Made by a program: the position numbers and the translations under genes. The notes under the pieces are model-generated. The model saw only the letters and a program-made list of their open reading frames with translations, was not told where the DNA came from and made no database searches. Shown here one piece after another: positions 34,271-43,743 of a stretch of DNA of 64,000 nucleotides; the first letter of the stretch is position 1, and the number at the start of each line of letters is the position of its first letter. Origin of the DNA: an uncultured Owenweeksia sp. (GTDB lineage Bacteria > Bacteroidota > Bacteroidia > Flavobacteriales > Schleiferiaceae); the NCBI GenBank assembly GCA_937146805.1, contig CAKZRR010000028.1, forward strand, positions 62,001 to 126,000, written 5' to 3'.

Positions 34271-35283
34271 AGAACAAAAATCTAATATACCTTGTAGTAC
34301 TAGTAGTTTTACTGGCTGTAGCAGGTTGGTTATTGAGCAGCCAACCAACCGATAGCACCTTAGAACGAACACAGGATTATAGTTTTACTATTGAGGATAC
34401 AGCCGCCATTGATAAAATTATTATTAAGGATAAAACACCGGCTGAGATTACCCTTACGCGGGAGAAAAACAGATGGATGGTGGATGGTGAGTTCAAAGCC
34501 AGAGATGAGGCGGTAAACACACTTTTGGAAACCCTACATCGCATGCAAATGCGTAATTTTTTAGCAGAAAATATTAAGCCAACCGTAATTAAAAGGATGA
34601 CGGTATTTGGAAAGGAGGTACAGATATTTAAGAATGGACTGCTTTTTAAAACCATTTATGTAGGCACCGAAACGCATGATGAAATGGCAACTTATATGAT
34701 GATAAAAGGTTCGGACGCTCCGTATGCCGTTTACATTCCTGGTTTTAATGGTTATTTGTCCTCTCGTTTTTTTACCCAAAGTCATTTGTGGCGTAGCCGC
34801 GATGTAGCTTTAATGAAGGCCGGAGAAATTAAAGAGGTAGAAATGGTGTATCCTGATTCTTCGGCTAGCTCCTTTAAAATTTCCGTGTTTAATAGAGACA
34901 GCTTGTTTGTAACACAATCTAGTACGGGCAAGGTTTTAAGGAAGGTAAACCAAGTAAAGGTGAAGTTGTTTTTGGCAGCTCTTAGTAAGTTAAAGTACGA
35001 AGGAGCTATTTTGGCTACAGAACCTATTTCGCGAAAGCGAGACTCACTACTGGCTTCTACTCCAGTATTTTACTTGCAGTATAAAAATATGGATGGCAAA
35101 GCAACGCGCTTAGAAGGATATAAAATTAAAGGCCCTGCCGAGTCTTTTGATCCTGAGCGGGATGCGCCAGAATATGATTTAGATAGAATGCATGGCTTTA
35201 TTAATCAGGATAGGATGGTGCTGTTGCAGTATCATGGAATGAGGGGTGTTTTTAAGTCTGTAAATTATTTTACGAAACCCTAG
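34267..35283 (+). CDS. DUF4340-like membrane-anchored protein
   Basis: 338 residues with one N-terminal membrane anchor (LIYLVVLVVLLAVAGWLL) and an extracytoplasmic mixed alpha/beta region; IDKIIIKDKTPAEITLTREKNRWMVDGEFKARDEAVNTLLETL matches the repeated DUF4340 unit. The ATG overlaps the gldG stop (ATGA). DUF4340 proteins commonly follow GldG-type ABC_transp_aux genes, so it is probably an accessory of the GldFG system. ATG 34267 is chosen over an earlier start inside gldG. Confidence 0.8.
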   Translation: MKNKNLIYLVVLVVLLAVAGWLLSSQPTDSTLERTQDYSFTIEDTAAIDKIIIKDKTPAEITLTREKNRWMVDGEFKARDEAVNTLLETLHRMQMRNFLAENIKPTVIKRMTVFGKEVQIFKNGLLFKTIYVGTETHDEMATYMMIKGSDAPYAVYIPGFNGYLSSRFFTQSHLWRSRDVALMKAGEIKEVEMVYPDSSASSFKISVFNRDSLFVTQSSTGKVLRKVNQVKVKLFLAALSKLKYEGAILATEPISRKRDSLLASTPVFYLQYKNMDGKATRLEGYKIKGPAESFDPERDAPEYDLDRMHGFINQDRMVLLQYHGMRGVFKSVNYFTKP

Positions 35284-35387
35284 TTTATTGTTAAAAACAA
35301 TTCACAAAAATCAAAGGTCAAAGGCTGCAAATCAAATTATATTTGCCCTTAGTAAAGCCGTTTAGTTTTCTTTTAAAATACAAGCAA

Positions 35388-36509
35388 ATGAAGTTTATCG
35401 TATCAAGTGGAGCCTTATTAAAACAGTTGCAAATTGCCTCTGGGGTGTTAAATAACAATAATACTTTGGCCATTTTAGATAACTTTTTGTTTGATCTTAA
35501 AAAGAACGAATTACTTATTTCGGCTAGTGATTTAGAAACCACGATTAGTACTAGTATGGTAGTTGAGAGTGAGGATAATGGCTTAGCGGCTATTCCTGCT
35601 CGTATGATTTTAGATACTTTAAAGGCTTTACCTGAGCAGCCGGTAACTTTTATTTTAAATGAAAAAACCAATACGTTTGAACTAAGTTCGGATTATGGTA
35701 AATATTCTTTGGCCTATGTAGAGGGAGACGAGTTTCCTAAGTTGCCTGAAATGGAAGAAGTGAGTACCACTACTATTAAAGGTGAAATTTTGGCCAACGC
35801 TATTACTAAAACACTTTTTGCAGCAGGTAATGATGATTTACGCCCGGTAATGAGTGGTGTGTTTTTTCAGTTTACTTCAGATAGCTTAACATTTGTTGCA
35901 ACAGATGCGCATAAGCTAGTGCGTTATCGCAGAAACGATTGCAAGAGTGATAACACGGCTGAGTTTATTATGCCGCGCAAACCACTTACGGTTTTAAAAT
36001 CTACGTTGGCTACTATTGGCGAGGAGGTAACTATCCGTTACAACGAAACCAATGCACAGTTTCAGTTTGAAAATATTGTGCTTACTTGTAGGTTGATTGA
36101 TGGTAAATATCCTAATTATGAAGCGGTTATACCTAAAGAAAACCCGAATGTAATGGAGATTGAACGCAGTACCTTTTTAAGTTCGGTAAAGCGTGTTTCT
36201 ATTTTTTCGAATAAAACTACCAATCAGGTTCGTTTAAAAATGGCAGGTTCCGAGTTGCAAGTGTCAGCTGAGGATGTTGATTTTGCCAACAAGGCACACG
36301 AGCGTTTAACTTGTAATTACCAGGGAGACGACATGGAGATTGGCTTTAATAGCCGTTTTTTGGTAGAGATGCTAAATAATTTAGAGTCGGACGTGGTAAA
36401 CTTAGAAATGTCGGCTCCTAACCGCGCTGGAATTATTATCCCGATTGACGGAAATGAAGAAGGAGAAGACGTGCTAATGCTGGTAATGCCGGTAATGTTA
36501 AATAGCTAA
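35388..36509 (+). CDS. dnaN: DNA polymerase III beta subunit (sliding clamp)
   Basis: Ring-shaped processivity clamp, 373 residues with three similar domains. Seen: MKFIVSSGALLKQLQIASGVLNNNNTLAILDNFLF at the start, the central YVEGDEFPKLPEM and FVATDAHKLVRYRR, and the C-terminal LIDGKYPNYEAVIP ... EGEDVLMLVMPVML end. ATG 35388 gives the canonical N-terminus. It is located beside the gld genes rather than dnaA, a placement known in Bacteroidota. A ~105-bp gap separates it from the DUF4340 gene. Confidence 0.96.
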   Translation: MKFIVSSGALLKQLQIASGVLNNNNTLAILDNFLFDLKKNELLISASDLETTISTSMVVESEDNGLAAIPARMILDTLKALPEQPVTFILNEKTNTFELSSDYGKYSLAYVEGDEFPKLPEMEEVSTTTIKGEILANAITKTLFAAGNDDLRPVMSGVFFQFTSDSLTFVATDAHKLVRYRRNDCKSDNTAEFIMPRKPLTVLKSTLATIGEEVTIRYNETNAQFQFENIVLTCRLIDGKYPNYEAVIPKENPNVMEIERSTFLSSVKRVSIFSNKTTNQVRLKMAGSELQVSAEDVDFANKAHERLTCNYQGDDMEIGFNSRFLVEMLNNLESDVVNLEMSAPNRAGIIIPIDGNEEGEDVLMLVMPVMLNS

Positions 36510-36533
36510 GATAGCTACCAAACATTGTTGTCA

Positions 36534-37181
36534 ATGAATGTGTTGGTGATTGGCGATGTACACGGTTGTTTTTATACGTTAAAAAAACTCGTTAAAAAAC
36601 ATTGGAATCCCAATGAGGAAATTCTCATTCAACTCGGTGATTTAGTAAACAAAGGTCCCCATTCGGCTAAGTGCCTTAAGTATTGGCAAAAGCTAGAGAA
36701 AAAACATGCTGGTAAGTGTGTTCTTTTACGCGGGAATCATGAACAATTTTTGATTAATAATAGCAAAGGCTTGGGTGATATGATAACCGGAAAGCCTTTG
36801 GTATATCAATTAGAGTCGGCAGGTATCAGCCTTAAAAAAACACAGGCATGGCTTCAAGAAAAACCGCTTTTTTGGAAAAATGACCATTTGCTAGTTTCAC
36901 ACGCAGGTGTGGGTAAGCAGGTGGATAACCCTTTTAATGACAGTAATAAAGAGGGGGTTTTATATCAAAGAGGCCCGCTAAAATGCTTGGATAAAACGCA
37001 AGTAAAGGGTCATAATGTTTTAGAGGGAAACAAGCCTGTTTTTAACCCTGCCGAAAATGCGTGGTATATTGATACAGGAGCGTGGGTTAATAAATATTTA
37101 TCGGCTATACGCTTTACATCTCAAGGTAAAATGCTCAATATTATTAGAGAGGAGGTTAAGGGAAAAGACCAGGTGATTTAA
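36534..37181 (+). CDS. Metallophosphoesterase (Ser/Thr-phosphatase / ApaH-like)
   Basis: 215 residues. The full set of PPP-type metal and phosphate ligands is visible: GDVHGC (residues 7-12), GDLVNKGP near 37-44, RGNHE near 68-72, and later histidines in VSHAGVG and VKGHN. It hydrolyses a phosphoester; candidates are protein phosphoserine/threonine or dinucleoside polyphosphates. It starts 24 bp after dnaN and is probably cotranscribed. ATG 36534 begins exactly at the first strand. Confidence 0.9.
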   Translation: MNVLVIGDVHGCFYTLKKLVKKHWNPNEEILIQLGDLVNKGPHSAKCLKYWQKLEKKHAGKCVLLRGNHEQFLINNSKGLGDMITGKPLVYQLESAGISLKKTQAWLQEKPLFWKNDHLLVSHAGVGKQVDNPFNDSNKEGVLYQRGPLKCLDKTQVKGHNVLEGNKPVFNPAENAWYIDTGAWVNKYLSAIRFTSQGKMLNIIREEVKGKDQVI

Positions 37182-37279
37182 AATAGGGTGTTTTACGTAT
37201 TTCCTATTTGCCAAATGCTTTTCTATATTGTGCTCCAATTATTACCTAAATTTAAACCATTAAAGAACAGAGTTATTTT

Positions 37280-37858
37280 ATGAAAAAATTAGCAATTATT
37301 TTAAGTAGTGTTTTAGTGTTGGGATTGACAAGCAAAGTGCAAGCACAAGAATTTGAAGAAGGAACAAATATCATTAACCTGTCCATTGGGTTTGGTTCAG
37401 GCTTGTACAATGGTTTGGGGTATTCCTCAACAATTCCTGGAGTAGGAGTGTCCTTTGAACATGGTATTGTGGATGACGTGATTTGGGACGGAGTTAACAT
37501 TGGTGTTGGAGCCTATTTTGGTGTTTCAGGATCAAAGTTTGAAGTTGATAACCCTTTTACTGGAACAACTTATGGATATAAATACACCTATATTATTCCA
37601 GCAGCAAGAGGTGCTGTGCATTATAGTTTTGTAGATGGTTTAGATACTTACAGTGGAATTCATATTGGCGCTCAGGTTGTTACTAGTAGCGAAATCGGTA
37701 ATGTTCCACCAGTGGCTGCTGGCGCAAGCAAAGGAGGGTTGTATGCTTCAGGCTTTATTGGGGCACGTTACTATTTTACGGATAACATCGCTGCTTTAGT
37801 AGAGCTTGGCTCAGGGATTGCTTATTTTAACTTGGGCTTGACCTATCGCATGGATTAA
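37280..37858 (+). CDS. Small outer-membrane beta-barrel (porin-like) protein
   Basis: 192 residues: signal peptide (IILSSVLVLGLTSKVQAQ), then alternating strands (IINLSIGFGSGLYNG, PGVGVSFEHGIV, GVNIGVGAYFGVSGSKF, IIPAARGAVHYSF, YSGIHIGAQVV, LYASGFIGARYYF, IAYFNLGLTYRM) of an 8-strand barrel. Outer-membrane location inferred; function unknown. A terminator follows 22 bp after the stop, so it is likely monocistronic. Confidence 0.8.
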   Translation: MKKLAIILSSVLVLGLTSKVQAQEFEEGTNIINLSIGFGSGLYNGLGYSSTIPGVGVSFEHGIVDDVIWDGVNIGVGAYFGVSGSKFEVDNPFTGTTYGYKYTYIIPAARGAVHYSFVDGLDTYSGIHIGAQVVTSSEIGNVPPVAAGASKGGLYASGFIGARYYFTDNIAALVELGSGIAYFNLGLTYRMD

Positions 37859-37879
37859 AATAAAATCATTTAATAATTG

Positions 37880-37906
37880 AAAAACCCGTCAAATGACGGG
37901 TTTTTC
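37880..37906 (+). terminator. Intrinsic terminator after the porin-like gene
   Basis: Stem AAAACCCGTC / GACGGGTTTT, loop AAAT, then a T run. Symmetric A/T flanks could allow use from either direction. Confidence 0.85.
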
Positions 37907-38024
37907 TGTTTTTAGGACGGTCCTCGAGTGAGTAAAAACCACTTTTGTTTTAAGCATGGCTAATCGAAATCTAAGCCTTAATTTAGCGCCTTCAATTTTA
38001 CAATCAACACTAAAAATATAAATT

Positions 38025-39656
38025 ATGTCCAATGCCTATTTTGAGGTGCCTGTTGCCATAAACGAACCTGTTTTGTCATATGCTCCGGGTAGCGATGAGC
38101 GTATCGCATTACAGCGAGAGTATGACGCAATGTGGAATACATCCATTGAAATTCCAATGGTAATTAATGGCGTGCATACTTCTACCGGAAATATGCAACG
38201 CGTAATGCCTCCGCACGATCATTCACATAATGTAGGGTCTTACCACTTAGGAACTAGCGAGCATGTACATCAAGCCATTGAAGCGTCATTAGCGGCAAAA
38301 GAAAACTGGGAAAACACACCTTGGGAACAACGTGCGGCTATCTTCTTAAAAGTAGCCGATTTATTGGCTGGTCCTTACCGCGCCAAAATAAATGCGGCCA
38401 CCATGATTAGTCAAGGTAAGAATGCTTTTCAAGCAGAGATTGATGCCTCTTGCGAAATGATTGACTTTTTGAGGTACAACGTACAATACATGACCGAGAT
38501 TTATGCACAACAGCCTGAGTCTGGAGAGGGAGTATGGAACCGCTTAGAGTATCGCCCACTAGAAGGGTTCACCTTTGCAATTACTCCTTTTAATTTTACC
38601 GCTATTGCTGGAAACTTAACCACTTGCATGGCCATGATGGGCAATACAGTGGTATGGAAACCATCTTATAATCAAGTGTATTCGGCTAAAGTTTTGATGG
38701 ACGTTTTTGAAGAGGCCGGAATCCCTGATGGTGTAATTAATATGATCTTTACGGATCCTCAAGAAACAGCAGATATTGTTTTTGATCATCCTGATTTTGC
38801 GGGTTTACACTATACCGGTAGTACTTATGTTTTTAGAGAGATTTGGAAAAATATTGGAACCAATATCCATAAATACAAAACCTATCCACGCATTGTTGGC
38901 GAAACAGGCGGAAAAGATTTTGTGTTAGCACACCCCAGCGCGAATGCCAAAGAGGTGAGTTGTGGTTTGGTAAGAGGTTCGTTTGAATATCAAGGACAAA
39001 AATGCAGCGCGGCTTCCAGGGGCTATGTTCCTCAAAGTATGTGGGCAGAAGTTAAAGAACAAATGATTGCCGATTTAGAATCCATGACAATGGGGTCGCC
39101 AAGAGATTTTACCAATTACATTAATGCGGTAATTCACGAGCGCTCATTTGATAATATTACTTCATATATCGATGTAGCGAAGAATGCTGTAGATGCGGAG
39201 ATTATAGCAGGGGGAGGGTATGATAAATCAGTAGGCTACTTTATTGAGCCAACCATTATCGTGACAACCAATCCAAAATATACAACCATGAGCGAAGAGC
39301 TTTTTGGGCCAGTATTAACCATTTATGTGTATGAAGATAGCCAGTATGATGAGGTAGTTAGTTTGGTGGATGAGACTTCGGACTATGCCTTAACAGGCGC
39401 TTTATTTTCTAAAGATCGCTATGTTGTTACCGAAACGATGAAGCGCTTAAAGCATGCTGCTGGTAATTTTTATATAAACGACAAGCCAACTGGGGCTGTC
39501 GTAGGTCAACAACCATTTGGTGGTGCACGAGCTTCGGGAACAAATGATAAGGCCGGTTCATTATTAAATTTATTACGTTGGGTAAGTCCACGCACTATTA
39601 AAGAAACATTGGTTTCTCCAACGGATTACAAATATCCATTTTTAGGGGAAGATTAA
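38025..39656 (+). CDS. pruA: L-glutamate gamma-semialdehyde dehydrogenase
   Basis: Oxidises glutamate semialdehyde (from proline via P5C) to glutamate with NAD+. 543 residues, the length of stand-alone type-1 P5C dehydrogenases. Seen: FAITPFNFTAIAGNL, the general base Glu293 in VGETGGKDFVLAH, catalytic Cys327 in FEYQGQKCSAASRGYV, EELFGPVLTIYVY and PFGGARASGTNDKAG. The N-terminal DUF start (FEVPVAINEPVLSYAPGS) is typical. Monocistronic, with a terminator after it. Confidence 0.96.
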   Translation: MSNAYFEVPVAINEPVLSYAPGSDERIALQREYDAMWNTSIEIPMVINGVHTSTGNMQRVMPPHDHSHNVGSYHLGTSEHVHQAIEASLAAKENWENTPWEQRAAIFLKVADLLAGPYRAKINAATMISQGKNAFQAEIDASCEMIDFLRYNVQYMTEIYAQQPESGEGVWNRLEYRPLEGFTFAITPFNFTAIAGNLTTCMAMMGNTVVWKPSYNQVYSAKVLMDVFEEAGIPDGVINMIFTDPQETADIVFDHPDFAGLHYTGSTYVFREIWKNIGTNIHKYKTYPRIVGETGGKDFVLAHPSANAKEVSCGLVRGSFEYQGQKCSAASRGYVPQSMWAEVKEQMIADLESMTMGSPRDFTNYINAVIHERSFDNITSYIDVAKNAVDAEIIAGGGYDKSVGYFIEPTIIVTTNPKYTTMSEELFGPVLTIYVYEDSQYDEVVSLVDETSDYALTGALFSKDRYVVTETMKRLKHAAGNFYINDKPTGAVVGQQPFGGARASGTNDKAGSLLNLLRWVSPRTIKETLVSPTDYKYPFLGED

Positions 39657-39681
39657 ACCTTTAGAAATTTATAAGTTGAGT

Positions 39682-39713
39682 AAAATGGCTGTCTTTGGAC
39701 GGCCATTTTTTTT
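39682..39713 (+). terminator. Intrinsic terminator after pruA
   Basis: Stem AAATGGCTGTC / GACGGCCATTT (one mismatch) with a TTTG loop followed by a long T run. The remaining ~135 bp up to the next promoter hold no gene I can see. Confidence 0.85.
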
Positions 39714-39850
39714 GTGCGATCACTAGGGTTTCTGGGAGGATAAGTGAATCCTAGTAAACAGAGCTAGAGCTATTATTAAATGCAACATTCTGGTTTTAAA
39801 TGATTTAAAACCCAATGTTAACTCAGTGTTAATTTAGGGTTAATCAAAAG

Positions 39851-39881
39851 TTGGCGAATGGCAAGTTTTGTAGTACTTTTG
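39851..39881 (+). promoter_or_regulatory. Promoter of the MORN-repeat protein gene
   Basis: TTGG (-33) at 39851, a ~20-bp spacer and consensus TACTTTTG (-7) at 39874-39881, 25 bp before the ATG at 39907. Confidence 0.7.
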
Positions 39882-39906
39882 TTAAGTAAATATTAAAATC
39901 CACGTC

Positions 39907-40272
39907 ATGAAAAATCTTGTTCAACTGTTAGTTTTTGTTTTAGTAACAGCCGCATTCCCAGCAATGGCACAGCAGGCAGATACCTATACACAAGATGGAG
40001 AAACAGTTACTGTAACACGTTATTATGATGATGGTAGTGTGCGTGAACAAGGTAGTTATATGAACGATGTTCCAAATGGAAAATGGGTTCAGTTTAGCCA
40101 AGAAGGAGAAGTGATGATGGAGGCGTACTTTACAAACGGTAAAAAAGATGGAACATGGCTGGTTTACCGCGATAATGGTGCAACTTTAATTGAGATGGAA
40201 TACAGTAATAATATTTTAGCGGCTTCGCACAAATGGAAGTTGGAAGAAAGAAACATTGTTTCGGTTGATTAA
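39907..40272 (+). CDS. Secreted MORN-repeat (YwqK-like) protein
   Basis: 121 residues: signal peptide (LVFVLVTAAFPAMAQQ) and two to three MORN_2-type repeats (YYDDGSVREQGSYMNDVPNGKWVQF, EAYFTNGKKDGTWLVYRDNG, MEYSNN). Periplasmic or exported. Related proteins are annotated as YwqK-family antitoxins, but no toxin is adjacent and the signal peptide argues against that role here. Own promoter and terminator, so a single-gene unit. Confidence 0.85.
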   Translation: MKNLVQLLVFVLVTAAFPAMAQQADTYTQDGETVTVTRYYDDGSVREQGSYMNDVPNGKWVQFSQEGEVMMEAYFTNGKKDGTWLVYRDNGATLIEMEYSNNILAASHKWKLEERNIVSVD

Positions 40273-40295
40273 GTAAATCTTTAAATTATTTTTGA

Positions 40296-40324
40296 AGGTG
40301 CTCCCAAACGGAGCACCTTTTTTA
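40296..40324 (+). terminator. Intrinsic terminator after the MORN-repeat gene
   Basis: Perfect stem GGTGCTCC / GGAGCACC, loop CAAAC, followed by TTTTTT. Confidence 0.88.
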
Positions 40325-40334
40325 TTTGATACCT

Positions 40335-41093
40335 ATGCTAGTATTTATTTCTCCAGCCAAGAGCCTTGATTTTGAATCTAATAATCAAATTGGAGCGTTT
40401 GAATCGCCTTTTTTTTTAGAAGAGGCAGAGAAGGTAAACCGAAAAGTTAGAGCGCTTTCTAGAAAAAAATTACGGGAACTACAGTCAATCAGTCCCGCTT
40501 TAGCGGAGTTAAACCATACGCGAAACCAATCATGGGAAATAGATAAACATAAGCAAGGAAAGCAGGCAGTGTTGGCCTTTACGGGAGATGTATACCAAGG
40601 CTTAGAAGCTTCTCAATGGAGTGTTGAGGATATGGATTTCGCCAATCATAAGCTCCGTATTTTATCGGGCTTATACGGTATATTAAAGCCGTCTGATGTT
40701 ATTTTACCCTATCGCCTAGAAATGGGAACTAGCTTGCCAGTAGGAAGGCGAAAAAACTTGTATCATTTTTGGGGAGATAAGGTGAGTAAGTATTTTAAGG
40801 AGGAGTTGGCTGCCGAATTGCCGATAATAAATTTAGCCAGCAACGAATACTTTAGGGCGGTAGAGACAGCCCAAGTTAAGAACCCAGTAATTGACATTGT
40901 TTTTAAAGATTTTAACAAGGGAGACTATAAAATCATTAGTTTTTTAGCCAAAAAGGCTCGTGGAATGATGGCCAACTATATTGTAAAAAATAGGTTAAGT
41001 CAACCCGAAGAGCTTAAGAAGTTTAACATTTCGGGATATTATTTTGACGATAAAGCCTCGACAAATTGTAAATACGTATTTTTGAAGGATTAA
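40335..41093 (+). CDS. yaaA: Peroxide stress protein YaaA (DUF328)
   Basis: 252 residues. Family signature visible throughout: LVFISPAKSLDFES at the N-terminus, FTGDVYQGL, LRILSGLYGILKPSDVILPYRLEMGT, LYHFWGDKV, INLASNEYF and KARGMMANYIVKNRL. In E. coli YaaA lowers free iron and binds DNA during peroxide stress. ATG 40335 is chosen; an in-frame codon at 40326 would lengthen it by three residues. DUF6089 follows after 10 bp. Confidence 0.94.
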   Translation: MLVFISPAKSLDFESNNQIGAFESPFFLEEAEKVNRKVRALSRKKLRELQSISPALAELNHTRNQSWEIDKHKQGKQAVLAFTGDVYQGLEASQWSVEDMDFANHKLRILSGLYGILKPSDVILPYRLEMGTSLPVGRRKNLYHFWGDKVSKYFKEELAAELPIINLASNEYFRAVETAQVKNPVIDIVFKDFNKGDYKIISFLAKKARGMMANYIVKNRLSQPEELKKFNISGYYFDDKASTNCKYVFLKD

Positions 41094-41103
41094 TATTTAA
41101 CAC

Positions 41104-41775
41104 ATGAAAAGGATTTATACATTAGCTGCGCTACTATTTATTGGTGTTTCAAGCCTTTCGGCACAAAACCGAACAGCCTATTACGAGCTGGGTTTTGGAT
41201 TGGGAACACTAAACTACTCAGGAGATGTGGGAACCACCATAAGCTCCGAATCAATTTTAAATGAATTACGACCCAATATTGCTGTTTTTGGTAAAAAGCA
41301 CTTTAACAGTCATTTGGCCATAGGTTTACAGGCCAGTTATGGTTGGATTTATTCTGAGGATGGAAATCATTCGCATGCCAATAGGGGAGTGGAGTTTGAA
41401 ACAAGTATGTTTCAAATAAACCCATTTGTTGAGGTTTCTTTAATTCCTTTTGGAAAATATCAGTTGGAACAAAAATTCACGATTTTTATAAAAGCTGGCG
41501 GAGGTATGTTAGGTTACGATCCTAATCCAAAATCGGCCGTGGTTTACCCTGATGATTTTGAAATTCGCCAAAATGCTTATGGCACTTACAATTACTTTGG
41601 TGGTGGTGGTTTAAAGTTTAGGTTGAATTACACTACTATCTTAACGGTAGAAGCTTATTTCCACGGTGCAGGTACGGATGATTTAGATGGTGTTCTACAT
41701 TTAGATGCTACCGAACAGGGAGCAAATGATACCTATGGAGGTGTTATGATTTCGCTTAGCAAGGCTTTCTTTTAG
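41104..41775 (+). CDS. DUF6089 outer-membrane beta-barrel protein
   Basis: 223 residues: signal peptide (LAALLFIGVSSLSAQ), then ELGFGLGTLNYSGDVG, RPNIAVFGKKHFNSHLAIGLQASYGWIYSED and FFEVSLIPF-like strands ending in aromatic LSKAFF. The pattern G-x-x-NYSGD followed by the P-x-x-x-x-F barrel strand fits DUF6089. Function unknown. It overlaps the convergent lipoprotein gene by 4 bp. Confidence 0.72.
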   Translation: MKRIYTLAALLFIGVSSLSAQNRTAYYELGFGLGTLNYSGDVGTTISSESILNELRPNIAVFGKKHFNSHLAIGLQASYGWIYSEDGNHSHANRGVEFETSMFQINPFVEVSLIPFGKYQLEQKFTIFIKAGGGMLGYDPNPKSAVVYPDDFEIRQNAYGTYNYFGGGGLKFRLNYTTILTVEAYFHGAGTDDLDGVLHLDATEQGANDTYGGVMISLSKAFF

Positions 41776-43262
41776 TATTGACGTTCATGCGCTCCTAAGT
41801 CAGGAGTTCCGTTAAAACTTCTAAAATTTCCGAGAATATCAACTCCGTTGGTCATGGATCCATCTATTACGTTTCCTTGGTCAACGGCTTGGGAGTTTGA
41901 ATCTAACGCATATATATTGTTGGTGTAGTTCACAAAATCGGCCTGGCTGTTTATCCGTATATCTGTAAAAATACTTTGATCGCTCAGGTCGTAATCAATT
42001 TCATCGGGGTCTGTAGATGTCTTTAATAAGGCATTGGTCATTTGGTAATTTAAGGAGCCAGCCTCGTCATCTAGCACTGCAAATTCAATACTGTTATTGC
42101 CCGTAATAATACAATTGCCAAAATAGCAGCTTTCTAAATTCCTGACTAGTCTAAGAGGGTTCCCAGCTGTATCATTTACATCCAAATAATTGCTAATAGT
42201 TACAGCAGCAGTTGAACGGGTAGATTGATTCCAGTAATTAGCAAAGGTGCAATGCCTAAATTGATAGTTACCACCAAAGGCATAAAATAACTGAAGACCT
42301 GCATTGGCCACCACCGTGTTGTAAGCTTCCATATTTCCAAAGCCACCATAAATGCCGGTGCGGGAAGAATTAAGAATATGGCTATTAGTTATAGTTAAAT
42401 TAGGAACACTGCTGCTATCAACTCGTAAGGCCGTAGTGGCATTTTTTATCACAGCATTATTTATCACATTGTCTGTGCTTCCTCCTTGGATAAAAATACC
42501 TCCAAGCGCGCCACCCCATTGGCCAGGCGCATTTTCGTAAAAAGGTTCCAGTCTGTCACCCGTAAAGGTTACCGAATCACCTATTCCGCCAGTAGCGCCT
42601 TCGGCTACTTTTAAAGTAGCACCTTCAAAAACCCAAAGCCCACTGTTTTGATGAAAATACAAATCGGTACCACCATTAATGTTCAATTCGCCTCCTTCAT
42701 CTACAACACCGTAGCCATAAAACACGTGCGGTTTATCATTTGGAAGGGTGTGTGTGGTGTTGGTAATGATGGAATAGGGAATAATTGTTCCGCTTACCAC
42801 TATAAAATGCGTTGGAAAATGAAAATAGACATCTTGTGCTAAGGTTACTAGTTTTACATTTTGCTCTACACCTTTGTTTCTAAAAATAAGGCTATCTACA
42901 TATAAATGACTTTGGCTGGATCCGATAACCGAAGCCTTTACATCAATAAAGATATAGATGCTGTCTTTAGGCAGAATTTCAACTTTTTGATGTTGATTTC
43001 CAGAGTTACCATTTACATTAATCCGGTATTTACTGCTAGTTCCTCGCCCTAAAGAGATATTGTCAATCTCTACAATATCCGAACTTGGGTTGCGTACCTT
43101 TAGGGTATAAGTGCTTGATCCCACAGTTGTTATTACTGTATCTAAATACACCGTATCACTTGAAAAGCCTAGCTGAATTCCGCCACTGGCAACAGATTCC
43201 TTTTGACGACAAGAGGCCATTGCAAAAATAGCAAGGAGACTTAAAAGAAGTAATTTTTTCAT
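41772..43262 (-). CDS. Lipoprotein with right-handed parallel beta-helix
   Basis: 496 residues: lipobox LLAIFAMASC with Cys18, an N-terminal immunoglobulin-like region with DTVITTVGSSTYTLKVRNPSSDIVEIDNISLG, then parallel beta-helix repeats (VINNAVIKNATTALRVDS, LTITNSHILNSSRTGIYG, MEAYNTVVANAG) and a C-terminal LGAHERQY end typical of choice-of-anchor/pectate-lyase-like lipoproteins (NGVDILGNFRSFNGTPDLGAHE). Cell-surface location inferred; no catalytic residues can be assigned. Confidence 0.8.
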   Translation of the reverse strand: MKKLLLLSLLAIFAMASCRQKESVASGGIQLGFSSDTVYLDTVITTVGSSTYTLKVRNPSSDIVEIDNISLGRGTSSKYRINVNGNSGNQHQKVEILPKDSIYIFIDVKASVIGSSQSHLYVDSLIFRNKGVEQNVKLVTLAQDVYFHFPTHFIVVSGTIIPYSIITNTTHTLPNDKPHVFYGYGVVDEGGELNINGGTDLYFHQNSGLWVFEGATLKVAEGATGGIGDSVTFTGDRLEPFYENAPGQWGGALGGIFIQGGSTDNVINNAVIKNATTALRVDSSSVPNLTITNSHILNSSRTGIYGGFGNMEAYNTVVANAGLQLFYAFGGNYQFRHCTFANYWNQSTRSTAAVTISNYLDVNDTAGNPLRLVRNLESCYFGNCIITGNNSIEFAVLDDEAGSLNYQMTNALLKTSTDPDEIDYDLSDQSIFTDIRINSQADFVNYTNNIYALDSNSQAVDQGNVIDGSMTNGVDILGNFRSFNGTPDLGAHERQY

Positions 43263-43319
43263 ACGTAAGTAAACGAGGTGCGAACACCAATATTTTAAAA
43301 AGAAAGAGGGAAAGAAACT

Positions 43320-43351
43320 TTTGTTAAACCAATAATGTTACAATATATTTG
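43320..43351 (+). promoter_or_regulatory. Promoter of the L31 gene
   Basis: TTTG (-33, TTG at 43321-43323), a 20-bp spacer and a perfect -7 element TATATTTG at 43344-43351, 50 bp before the ATG. Confidence 0.75.
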
Positions 43352-43401
43352 CAGCCCTCAAAATGGTTGGGCAAAATCCTAGCTGCAAAGAAACAAGAAT
43401 T

Positions 43402-43656
43402 ATGAAAAAAGGCATACATCCAGACAACTATCGTTTTGTAGTTTTTAAAGATATGGGAACCGGAGACGAAATTGTTACACGCTCGTGTGTGGAAACTAGA
43501 GACTCTGTTGAAAAAGATGGCGTTACTTACCCATTGGTAAAGTTGGAAATTTCTGCTGCATCTCACCCATTTTATACTGGTAAGATGAAGTTGGTAGATT
43601 CAGCTGGTCGTGTGGATAAATTCCGTAACCGTTATAAGAAGTTTGGCAATAGCTAA
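43402..43656 (+). CDS. rpmE2: 50S ribosomal protein L31, type B
   Basis: 84 residues. [27 protein letters not shown] followed by [36 protein letters not shown] is the L31 signature. It lacks the CxxC zinc-ribbon cysteines of type A L31, so it is the zinc-independent type B form, the form usual in Bacteroidota. ATG 43402 is preferred over the earlier in-frame codon because of the A-rich ribosome site (AAGAATT) before it. Terminator follows. Confidence 0.96.
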   Translation: MKKGIHPDNYRFVVFKDMGTGDEIVTRSCVETRDSVEKDGVTYPLVKLEISAASHPFYTGKMKLVDSAGRVDKFRNRYKKFGNS

Positions 43657-43674
43657 AAAATCTTCAAAATATTT

Positions 43675-43712
43675 AAAACCCCGATACAGCAAAGCCGTGT
43701 CGGGGTTTTTTG
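43675..43712 (+). terminator. Intrinsic terminator after L31
   Basis: AAAACCCCGA...(G)TGTCGGGGTTTT stem with a ~10-nt apical part, followed by TTTTTT-G-TTT. Confidence 0.88.
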
Positions 43713-43743
43713 TTTAGTACATTAGCCCAATAAATTAGGCACA